In this document: piece by piece, positions 1 through 6,262 of the stretch
How positions within the stretch are numbered: position 1 is the first letter of the stretch
Layout of the letters: the number at the start of each line of letters is the position of its first letter
From: Desulfotignum sp.
GTDB taxonomy: Bacteria; Desulfobacterota; Desulfobacteria; Desulfobacterales; Desulfobacteraceae
NCBI GenBank assembly: GCA_011390695.1
Contig: JAABRW010000046.1
Span: 1-6,262, forward strand
Reading direction: 5' to 3'
DNA length: 6,262 bases
Notes under the pieces: generated by a model
Seen by the model: the letters and a program-made list of their open reading frames with translations, nothing else
Databases searched by the model: none
What the model was told of the DNA's origin: nothing
Position numbers and translations under genes: made by a program

Positions 1-844
1 ATGGATGCTCGGATATGAATCAACCGATATGATAGCCAATCAGATCACGGATTTTGCCACCCAGGTATTTTTTGACCCCCACAGGGCTGAAGAGTTTATG
101 ATCAGCCTTTTTGAAACCGAAAAAGTGGCAAAATTCAGATGTCGATTGAAACGCAAAGGCACACCTTCCTATATGTGGGCATTGTGTTTTGCAAAAATCA
201 GCTATACGGCATCAGGCAAAAACAACGGATTTAACGGGTATGCTGTTGATATACGGGACACGGTGAAAGCGGAACAAAATTTTAAAAAAGCCAATGAAAA
301 ACTGACGGCATTGTCTGTGATGGACGGCCTGACACAAATACCCAATCGCCGCAAATTTGATGAATGCCTGGAAAATGAATGGAACAGGCATATCCGTGAA
401 AAAAAACCTTTATCACTCATACTCTGCGATATTGATTTTTTTAAAAATTTCAATGATACATATGGCCACCAGGCAGGAGATGACTGCCTGAAAAAAGTTG
501 CTGCCGCAATTGATAAAAGTGTATGCCGTTCAAGTGATGTGGTCACACGATATGGTGGAGAAGAATTTTCCGCAATTCTTCCCAATACCGGCATTCAGGG
601 TGCTGAACTGATTGCGGAAAGAATCAGAACAGCCATACAGAGCCTGCACATTGAACATAAAACCTCAAGTGTCAGCAAATGCGTGAGTGTAAGCCTGGGT
701 ATCGGCACATGTATTCCGGAACAAAGATCCTCCAGTGACATAATAATCACCATGTCAGATAAAGCCTTGTACCGTTCCAAGGCCAACGGGCGCAACCAGC
801 ACTGTGTTTATGACCTGTCCCTTGATGGCCCCGCCTCAGAATGA
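1..844 (+). CDS. PAS-GGDEF diguanylate cyclase, 5'-truncated by window edge
   Basis: Makes cyclic di-GMP from two GTP; a signalling enzyme, with the visible part cytoplasmic. The frame is open from base 2 (TGG, then ATG at 5), and the first visible residues (MLGYES) look like the middle of a PAS fold, so the true start lies upstream and the ATG at 5 is probably internal. Numbering from that Met: PAS remainder about 1-90, linker helix 86-102, GGDEF domain 103-270. Visible motifs are D107-G-L-T, the metal Asp D142 in CDIDFFKNFNDTYGH, the active-site loop GGEEF at 184-188 preceded by RY, and an RxxD inhibitory site (R175-SS-D178) exactly five residues before GGEEF. The enzyme therefore looks active and product-inhibited. 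It ends in TGA, facing the kinase gene of the opposite operon across 50 bases. What its sensory N-terminus detects cannot be seen. The GGDEF call is very secure; the PAS call is good but rests on a partial domain. Confidence 0.95.
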   Translation, partial: WMLGYESTDMIANQITDFATQVFFDPHRAEEFMISLFETEKVAKFRCRLKRKGTPSYMWALCFAKISYTASGKNNGFNGYAVDIRDTVKAEQNFKKANEKLTALSVMDGLTQIPNRRKFDECLENEWNRHIREKKPLSLILCDIDFFKNFNDTYGHQAGDDCLKKVAAAIDKSVCRSSDVVTRYGGEEFSAILPNTGIQGAELIAERIRTAIQSLHIEHKTSSVSKCVSVSLGIGTCIPEQRSSSDIIITMSDKALYRSKANGRNQHCVYDLSLDGPASE

Positions 845-873
845 TGCTACAATAAAGGAGCCCTGGTTGGTGC

Positions 874-888
874 CGGCATTTTATGCCG
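874..888. terminator. Small hairpin between convergent genes, weak terminator candidate
   Basis: A perfect 6-bp inverted repeat, CGGCAT-TTT-ATGCCG, lies in the 50-base gap between the two convergent stop codons. On the plus strand it is followed four bases later by a TTTT run (893-896) that overlaps the end of the kinase gene. On the minus strand no T-tract follows. The position suits a shared transcription end, but the stem is short and the T-tract poor, so intrinsic termination is uncertain. No other hairpin with a T-tract was seen in the gap. Confidence 0.35.
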
Positions 889-894
889 ATGGTT

Positions 895-2985
895 TTATGT
901 CTGCTTTATTGATGCATGCACTTTGACAGCGATATCCTGCATGGAAAAAGGCTTCTGAATAAACGCCACCCCTTTGTCCAGCACACCCTGGTGGGCGATC
1001 ACATTGGCTGTATAGCCGGACATGAATAAAAGTCTGATTTTGGGATAAAGGGCTGTGAGCTGTCCGGCCAGTTCCCGGCCGTTCATTTCCGGCATAACCA
1101 CATCAGTGATCAGCAGGTGAATCCGTCCCTCATGGGACCTGGCCAGATCCAGGGCACGGCTGGGGGAAGATTCAGCAAGGACTGTGTAGCCCAGCTGCAG
1201 CAGCATTGCCTGCAGCAGCTCCAGTATGGCATCTTCATCTTCCACAATCAGGATGGTCTCGCCTTTGCCGGTTGGCATGTGTGCAGAAGTTTTTTCCGCT
1301 GCTTCACCGGTTTTCCCGCCATGACGGGGCAGATAAATATGGAAGGCCGTACCTTTTCCCGGCTCGGTATATACATTGATAAACCCGTTGTTCTGTTTGA
1401 CAATGCCGTAAACCGTAGACAGTCCCAGGCCGGTGCCTTTTCCCACGCCTTTGGTAGTGTAGAAAGGTTCAAACAAATTGGCCAGGGTGACCTGGTCCAT
1501 GCCGCACCCATTGTCACTGACCGCCAGCAGGACAAAGTCACCAGGCACAAACCCTGCATGATCAGTACAATAATCTTTGTCAAAAGTTTTCATACCGGTT
1601 TCAATGGTGATCTTTCCCCTCTCTGTTATGGCATCGCTGGCATTTACACACAGGTTGGCCAGAATCTGGTCAACCTGGGATGGATCAATCTTCACAGGCC
1701 AGAGGTTGCCGGCAGGCTGCCACAGCAGGTCAATATCCTCACCGATGAGGCGGCGCAGCATCTTGAGGGTGGCTTCGATGGTTTGGTTCAGATCAAGGGC
1801 TCTGGGAGAAATGGTCTGTTTTCTGGCAAACCCCAGCAGCTGCTTTGTAATATCAGCAGAGTGGCTGGCAGCCTTGCGGATCTGTTGCAGGTTGTTATAC
1901 AACGGTGCTGTAATGTCCACTTTGTCCAGGGCCAGGTCCGTATGTCCCAGAATCACATTCAGCATATTATTGAAATCATGGGCAACACCACCGGCCAGCC
2001 TGCCGATGGATTCCATTTTCTGGGTCTGGATAAGCTGGGATTCAAGGGAGCGTTTTTCTGTGACATCCAGTAAAAATCCCCGGATATGTTTCAGATTCCC
2101 CTTTTCATCAAATACAGCTGCTGCATTTTCAACCACCTGAACCTGGGTGCCGTCTGTTCTCTTAAAAGTGGTTTCATAGCCTGAGACCTGCTTGTTTTTT
2201 AAAAGAACCGCTAAAAATTCTTCCCGCTCTTCTGTGGTATTGTAAATATCTGTCAGGGCTGTATCCAGGGCCTGGCGTTTGTCTGAAAATCCGAAGATGC
2301 GCAGATATTCCTGATTGCATGTGATCAGCTGCCCTTGTGGACTGGAGATATAGGCACCGGCAATGTTTTCTTCAAAATAGGACCGGTATCTTTCTTCACT
2401 TTTCCTGAGCTCCTGCTTTGATTTTTCATTTTTTTCAATTTCCTGCTGCAGATTTTTATTCAATTCAGACAATTCTCCGGTGCGGTGGGTAACCCGGTCT
2501 TCCAGCACTGTTTTTTCGTGCACCAGTCCCCTGTACAATTGAAAAATTGCAAACCCCATCACCAGCACCACCAGAAAAATACCATCAAAATAGATGGTAT
2601 CACAATGCCATACCGCCTGGATGGTGCCGATCACTTTATCGTTATATCGGATGGGGGAGACATGGGTTACTTGGGGCATCAAATGAAGGGCAGTAAAAAC
2701 CCGCTGCAGGGTTGTGGGCGGTTCGCCAAAAGCCTGTTGAAAAATGTTTCCCCGGGTATCTCTGACCACAATGGATGTATAATTATGGGATCTGCATGCA
2801 AGAGACAAATACCGGGCAGCCCCCCTCTGGTTGTGGTTCCACAGGGCATTTGCCACAATACCGGCATGGGACACAATTCTGGTATGGGCTTTTTTGCGGG
2901 TGTGGAGGTCATGGGCGAGAACAACGGCGCAAAACAGGGCCAAAAGAAGAACAGCGGTCAGTGCTGTGGCAGTTTTGTGACTCAA
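895..2985 (-). CDS. Hybrid sensor histidine kinase (periplasmic sensor, PAS, HisKA, HATPase, receiver)
   Basis: Inner-membrane two-component kinase of 696 residues. Order of parts: membrane helix about 7-24; periplasmic segment about 25-131, possibly Cache/CHASE8-like (ALWN early, a later VVRDTRG strand); second helix about 132-154; coiled coil 156-197; PAS about 198-310; HisKA with H-box GGVAHDFNN and phospho-acceptor H336; HATPase with N-box N444/N448, DNGCGMD at 491-497, F-box FEPFYTT at 505-511 and glycine-rich GKGTGLGLS at 515-523; receiver about 577-694 with acidic pair D583/D585, phospho-acceptor D628 in TDVVMPEMNG, S656 and K678 in QKPF. All catalytic residues are present. No HAMP domain, HPt domain or DNA-binding output is visible. 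The start is TTG: no in-frame ATG lies between it and the upstream stop, and AAGGA sits seven bases before it. It is the last gene of the operon, 18 bases after the binding-protein gene. Signal and downstream partner are unknown. Confidence 0.95.
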   Translation of the reverse strand: MSHKTATALTAVLLLALFCAVVLAHDLHTRKKAHTRIVSHAGIVANALWNHNQRGAARYLSLACRSHNYTSIVVRDTRGNIFQQAFGEPPTTLQRVFTALHLMPQVTHVSPIRYNDKVIGTIQAVWHCDTIYFDGIFLVVLVMGFAIFQLYRGLVHEKTVLEDRVTHRTGELSELNKNLQQEIEKNEKSKQELRKSEERYRSYFEENIAGAYISSPQGQLITCNQEYLRIFGFSDKRQALDTALTDIYNTTEEREEFLAVLLKNKQVSGYETTFKRTDGTQVQVVENAAAVFDEKGNLKHIRGFLLDVTEKRSLESQLIQTQKMESIGRLAGGVAHDFNNMLNVILGHTDLALDKVDITAPLYNNLQQIRKAASHSADITKQLLGFARKQTISPRALDLNQTIEATLKMLRRLIGEDIDLLWQPAGNLWPVKIDPSQVDQILANLCVNASDAITERGKITIETGMKTFDKDYCTDHAGFVPGDFVLLAVSDNGCGMDQVTLANLFEPFYTTKGVGKGTGLGLSTVYGIVKQNNGFINVYTEPGKGTAFHIYLPRHGGKTGEAAEKTSAHMPTGKGETILIVEDEDAILELLQAMLLQLGYTVLAESSPSRALDLARSHEGRIHLLITDVVMPEMNGRELAGQLTALYPKIRLLFMSGYTANVIAHQGVLDKGVAFIQKPFSMQDIAVKVHASIKQT

Positions 2986-2992
2986 AACCCAT

Positions 2993-2997
2993 TCCTT
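2993..2997 (-). promoter_or_regulatory. Ribosome binding site that fixes the TTG start of the kinase
   Basis: On the minus strand the gap between the binding-protein stop and the kinase reads TAAGGA, then seven bases, then TTG. The AAGGA core at this spacing is a good Shine-Dalgarno match. The only ATG in the gap (just after AAGGA) is out of frame and too close to the core, so TTG at 2985-2983 is the best start. Confidence 0.7.
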
Positions 2998-3003
2998 AAG
3001 ATC

Positions 3004-3846
3004 TTATTTTTCATCCTGTGTATTCCTGTGCTCCCGGATTCCTGTATTAATCTTTTCAATAATCTGCTGATCTGTACTGCGGCTGAACAACAGATACCGT
3101 TTATTTCCCCCGGGTACATCGGTAAACCGGATACAGGCAAAATCATCCGGCAGCAGTCCGGATGTTCTGATCAGTTCCCGGGCTTCTTCTTCAGATATGA
3201 AAAAATAATCAGCCAGACCTGTATGGATGATTTTCATCATACCGATATTTTCTGCAGTGGTAATCTCCTGTTTTGGATTGTATGCAGCTATCATATCATC
3301 AATGAATTTCCCATAGGAATAGCCTTTTTTCCGCAGCAGAACAAGATCGGTGTTTTTCACAGTTTCTGTGAGAGGGCGGCCCGATAATATATGGGGGTTG
3401 TCGGCCCGGGCAAGGGCAATGGTGGGTCTGTCCTGGTAAATATATGGGGAAAAAACAGCAAATTTTTCCCGGGACGGATTCTTGAACCAGCCGATGATGC
3501 CATTGTTTTTGCCGTCATGTTTTAACACATCCAATTGTCTGGCTGCCGGTGTTTTAACCCATTTTATAGGGATATCTGCGCCAAGGAATGCTTTTTTCAC
3601 AGGATCGACACACAGACCGTATACCCCTAAAGGTCCGGTCACATAATAGGGGGGGCGTTCATGGTAATGAATGGTGACGGCCTTTTCAGACCCGCCTCCT
3701 TTCAGGACCGGCACTGTCAGGGTATGCTGGATCCCGCCTGAAATATAGGGTTTTGCATACAACATAAGAACGGCAGCAACCAGGCACAGAACCGGTATAA
3801 GTAAAATGCCGGATTTTAATTGGAATTCTAATTTCTTATGGGTCAT
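3004..3846 (-). CDS. Membrane-anchored periplasmic solute-binding protein, SBP_bac_3 type
   Basis: A 280-residue protein resembling the family 3 solute-binding domain known from amino-acid ABC transporters and from sensory proteins. Residues 13-31 form one hydrophobic helix after a basic N-terminus. There is no clear AxA cleavage site and no lipobox (C21 lies inside the helix), so it is probably anchored in the inner membrane with the binding domain (about 57-270) in the periplasm. Family features: an opening strand VTIHYHERPPYY (57-68), GVYGLCVDPVKKAF (74-87), and the hallmark SREKFAVFSPYIYQD (125-139), where R126 matches the ligand-carboxylate arginine of the family and FSPY ends lobe 1. 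A second-lobe GLADYFF (210-216) fits the usual D-Y position. No permease or ATPase gene is present, so a sensing rather than transport role is likely, perhaps with the downstream kinase. The ATG overlaps the channel gene by 11 bases; only a weak AGG lies eight bases before it, which fits translational coupling. The ligand is unknown. Confidence 0.85.
   Translation of the reverse strand: MTHKKLEFQLKSGILLIPVLCLVAAVLMLYAKPYISGGIQHTLTVPVLKGGGSEKAVTIHYHERPPYYVTGPLGVYGLCVDPVKKAFLGADIPIKWVKTPAARQLDVLKHDGKNNGIIGWFKNPSREKFAVFSPYIYQDRPTIALARADNPHILSGRPLTETVKNTDLVLLRKKGYSYGKFIDDMIAAYNPKQEITTAENIGMMKIIHTGLADYFFISEEEARELIRTSGLLPDDFACIRFTDVPGGNKRYLLFSRSTDQQIIEKINTGIREHRNTQDEK
3836..3846 (-). other. 11-base gene overlap, likely translational coupling
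   Basis: The stop codon of the channel gene (TAA, complement of 3836-3838) lies inside the start of the binding-protein gene (ATG, complement of 3844-3846), in a different frame. With only a weak AGG before that ATG, ribosomes finishing the channel gene may restart here, tying the amounts of the two proteins together. Confidence 0.75.
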
Positions 3847-6262
3847 GTTTTACGCCTGTGTTTTCCTGTTCTGACGGGCCCTTCATGTGCACATCACGCT
3901 GGGGAAATGGAATCACAACATTGTTTTCCCGGAACAGCCGGTCGATTTCAAACCGCAGCCGGGTTTCAGCAGTGAGAAAGTCATCTATGGTTGTCCAGAA
4001 CCGCAGCCTGAAGTCAAGAGAACTTTCACCAAAATCAATGAACTGCACCTGGGGCTTTCGGAAATGGTGATTCACCTCTTTCACGGTATCAGCTGCCTGG
4101 AACAAAAGCTTTTCGACCAGGGCTGTATCAGATCCATATGCCACCCCCAGATTCACATCCCTGCGGATATAGGGATCCCTGTGGCTCCAGTTGGTGACCA
4201 GAGAACTGATGAATTCGGAATTGGGGATAATCAAAGAGGCATTGTCATAGGTCTGGACCAGGGTGGACCGGACATTGATTTTTTTGACTTCTCCCCATAC
4301 GTCGCCCACCTCCACCACATCCCCCACCTGAATGGGCCGCTCAAACAAAAGAATCAGCCCGCTGATGAAATTATTGAATATGTTCTGAAGACCGAAACCA
4401 AGCCCGATACTCAATGCACCGAATACCACTGCCAGAGAGGTGGTATTCAGCCCGAATGCCGTCAGGCTGAAAAGGAAGCCGATGCACCACACAATATAGA
4501 CACTGATCGTAATCACAGAATCTTTGGCACCCTTGGAAAGACCGCTTTTTACAAGAATACGCTCCGACATCACCTGTTTCCAGATCCTGGCAGCCGCATA
4601 GGTGACAACAATGACCAGAAATGCAAATAAGAAACTTGAAAAGCTCAGCTGAATATTTCCCATGGTGAACTCACGGATGAATACCTGCCGGAAAAAGGAA
4701 AAAATTTGATCTCCCGCTCCCCAGGAAAAGGCAAGGGCCAGAAGTGCCAGTACAGTAATTACCAGATAAATACCATTGGATAGAATCCAGTAAAACGGAT
4801 AGGAGATACCGCGGGTGCGGCCTGTTCCCGGCTCAAATGCCTGTTTAAATTTCTGGTCCACATCCTGCATGGAATACACCAGCAAGGTGGTTATACACAG
4901 AACCGTAATGGTAATCCCCCATGAGATATACCAATAGGCTGCAAAATATGTATACCCGGCTGCATCTGCAATCAGTCCGGCCAATACAACTGTCTTGGCC
5001 AAAAATGCAGCTGCCCCCAGTGCTTTTGGTTTATGATCCATGCGGCTGATCTCTTTGAAAAACAAAAACACACCCAGAACCAGCAGCACTTCAAAACCAA
5101 ACCGCAGAAAAGGCAGCAGAATGCTTTGAAACGAGATAAACCGGTAAATGAACAGATACAAAAATGCAAACAGGCGTATTCCCCAGACAAACGCCCGCTG
5201 CCACCGCAGCACCAGAGACAGGAATCCTGCCTGTTTTTCCTGAACAACCAGCCGCAAAGCCACAAAGGTAATGCGGGTCATCAGGACAACCATCAAAAAT
5301 GCCAGAAAAAACTGGATCAGATCCGGAAAAAACTGGTTGATGCGGGTTTTTGAAAGTATGTAAATCAACAGTATCCAGACCACCAGGCTTGCGCAGGCCT
5401 GGATCAGAAGCAGGGGGTGTCCGGTGCGCTGGGTGGCCAGAGACTGAAAGCCCGGCTTTTTTCTGACAACAGCCAATGCCCGGAATGCGGCCAGAGCCCC
5501 CAGAATCAAGCCCCCGAAAACCACGGCATCAAAAATAGAGGCCTGTTTTTTCACAAGAAGCCACTTTTCTTTGAAAAATGCATCTGTCACCATATTGTTT
5601 ATGGATTTTGCCGCACTGTCCCATTCCTGTTTCCAGGCACCACTGCCCCAAACCATATTGCGGCGATCTGTGCGCTGAAACATCTGTGCGCCTTTTTTGT
5701 CTTTGATCTGGTCCTGCAGTCTTGTGCGAATCTCTTCAAAGGAATCTAAAAGCGATGCATTGGCTGTATGTTGTTGTAACAGTACCCCCAGAATGGCAGA
5801 CAGGATATTTTGCTTTTTTGTAAGCATGGAGCGGTACTGGTGGTATTCTTTTAGAATCGCAGGATCCAGACCAGGGTCTGATTCAGATTCCTGGATACGC
5901 TGATTCAGCAGTGCGGATCTTTCCTCTGTTAACAGCAGAGTCTGACGGAATTTGTCCAGGCGCTGGCTGATGCTCTGAAGCCGGGACTGGATAACAGACA
6001 TGGACAGGTTTATCTCTTCCACACCTTTTTCAAGCACGGAAACCCCCACCCCGGAGATGACAAGATCCCGTAAAAATGTCATGCTGGCATGGTATATTTC
6101 CTGCTGTTTTTCATCCTCTTTCAGATTTTGATTTTCTGCAGCCAGATCTGCTTCAAGGTCTGCAATCTCTTTGGCAGTTTTTTCGAGAACCTGGCCGAAC
6201 TGGGCCTGAAGGTAACGGGTCTCCGGAGGCGGAACCGCATCATTGCTGGCAAAGGCCGGCAG
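3836..6262 (-). CDS. MscK/MscM-like mechanosensitive channel (MscS superfamily), 5'-truncated by window edge
   Basis: Tension-gated inner-membrane channel that would release solutes on osmotic downshock. The longest ATG-started stretch begins at 6082 (748 residues), but the frame has no stop up to 6262 and adds 60 more residues of fitting sequence: LPAFASNDAV at the edge looks like the end of a signal peptide (AFA before S), followed by helical, charged coiled-coil sequence. The real start is probably some 15-25 codons outside the window. Numbering from M6082: periplasmic coiled-coil region to about 175; about ten further hydrophobic segments from 183 to 543; pore helix about 548-580 with GLGFGLQNIFNNFISG (560-575); beta domain from FERPIQVGDVV (580-590) through LIIPNSEF (617-624); C-terminal domain ending IPFPQRDVHMK (724-734), matching the MscS end. 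About eleven membrane segments and the GFGLQ pore point to the large MscK/MscM group, though at roughly 830 residues it would be shorter than the E. coli members (about 1100). First visible gene of the operon. Confidence 0.93.
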   Translation of the reverse strand: MPAFASNDAVPPPETRYLQAQFGQVLEKTAKEIADLEADLAAENQNLKEDEKQQEIYHASMTFLRDLVISGVGVSVLEKGVEEINLSMSVIQSRLQSISQRLDKFRQTLLLTEERSALLNQRIQESESDPGLDPAILKEYHQYRSMLTKKQNILSAILGVLLQQHTANASLLDSFEEIRTRLQDQIKDKKGAQMFQRTDRRNMVWGSGAWKQEWDSAAKSINNMVTDAFFKEKWLLVKKQASIFDAVVFGGLILGALAAFRALAVVRKKPGFQSLATQRTGHPLLLIQACASLVVWILLIYILSKTRINQFFPDLIQFFLAFLMVVLMTRITFVALRLVVQEKQAGFLSLVLRWQRAFVWGIRLFAFLYLFIYRFISFQSILLPFLRFGFEVLLVLGVFLFFKEISRMDHKPKALGAAAFLAKTVVLAGLIADAAGYTYFAAYWYISWGITITVLCITTLLVYSMQDVDQKFKQAFEPGTGRTRGISYPFYWILSNGIYLVITVLALLALAFSWGAGDQIFSFFRQVFIREFTMGNIQLSFSSFLFAFLVIVVTYAAARIWKQVMSERILVKSGLSKGAKDSVITISVYIVWCIGFLFSLTAFGLNTTSLAVVFGALSIGLGFGLQNIFNNFISGLILLFERPIQVGDVVEVGDVWGEVKKINVRSTLVQTYDNASLIIPNSEFISSLVTNWSHRDPYIRRDVNLGVAYGSDTALVEKLLFQAADTVKEVNHHFRKPQVQFIDFGESSLDFRLRFWTTIDDFLTAETRLRFEIDRLFRENNVVIPFPQRDVHMKGPSEQENTGVKHDP

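Noticed and set aside
1..3. ATG at the first base as a start codon
   Set aside because: It is out of frame with the PAS-GGDEF reading frame, which is already open at base 2.
1195..1218. Direct repeat of CTGCAGCAG, twice within 24 bases
   Set aside because: It encodes a leucine/glutamine-rich helix of the receiver domain (LLQ repeated); a codon-level coincidence, not a mobile or regulatory repeat.
1117..2073. Long plus-strand reading frame (318 codons) opposite the kinase gene
   Set aside because: It lies entirely antisense to HATPase and receiver coding sequence with intact catalytic motifs; its translation shows no domain, and it has no convincing start context.
2997..3006. Palindrome TAAGATCTTA followed by a T-run on the plus strand, as a terminator or operator
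   Set aside because: It is only five base pairs per arm without a loop, AT-rich, and the T-run is on the non-transcribed side for the operon; probably chance at the stop codon.
2485..3387. Plus-strand reading frame of 300 codons spanning the kinase/binding-protein junction
   Set aside because: The translation is rich in His, Gln, Cys and Gly with no recognisable fold, and it is antisense to two well-supported genes.
3887..4630. Plus-strand reading frame of 247 codons opposite the channel pore region
   Set aside because: It is antisense to the conserved MscS domain; its composition (many His, Pro, Asp) looks like reverse-complement shadow of hydrophobic codons.

Overview
The window holds two transcription units that meet tail to tail. 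The left end carries the 3' part of a plus-strand gene for a PAS-GGDEF diguanylate cyclase (5' end outside the window). After a gap of 50 bases with a small hairpin, the rest of the window (895-6262) is one tightly packed minus-strand operon. Its order of transcription is a large MscK/MscM-like mechanosensitive channel (5' end outside the window), then a membrane-anchored solute-binding protein of the SBP_bac_3 type, then a hybrid sensor histidine kinase with a C-terminal receiver domain. The channel and binding-protein genes overlap by 11 bases, and the binding-protein and kinase genes are 18 bases apart, so the three are very likely co-transcribed and translationally linked.

No gene here is a taxonomic marker. 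Balanced base composition, the style of the kinase (PAS, then a GGVAHDFNN-type H-box, then HATPase and receiver) and a signalling-rich layout suggest a Gram-negative, free-living bacterium, perhaps a Desulfobacterota/deltaproteobacterial lineage. That assignment is inference and could be wrong. There are no tRNA or rRNA genes, CRISPR repeats, insertion sequences or phage genes that I can see.

Working model (inference): the three operon products all sit in or at the inner membrane. The channel would respond to membrane tension. The anchored binding protein and the kinase's own periplasmic domain would read a periplasmic or small-molecule signal, and phosphate would pass from the kinase His336 to Asp628 of its receiver. 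The receiver has no output domain and no HPt or response-regulator gene lies in the window, so the final target is unknown. The convergent diguanylate cyclase has intact catalytic and inhibitory motifs and would make c-di-GMP, but nothing in the sequence ties it directly to the operon.

Two annotation points matter most. The ATG at 6082 is not the start of the channel gene, because the frame stays open to the window edge and encodes what looks like the end of a signal peptide. The kinase starts at a TTG codon backed by a good Shine-Dalgarno sequence.
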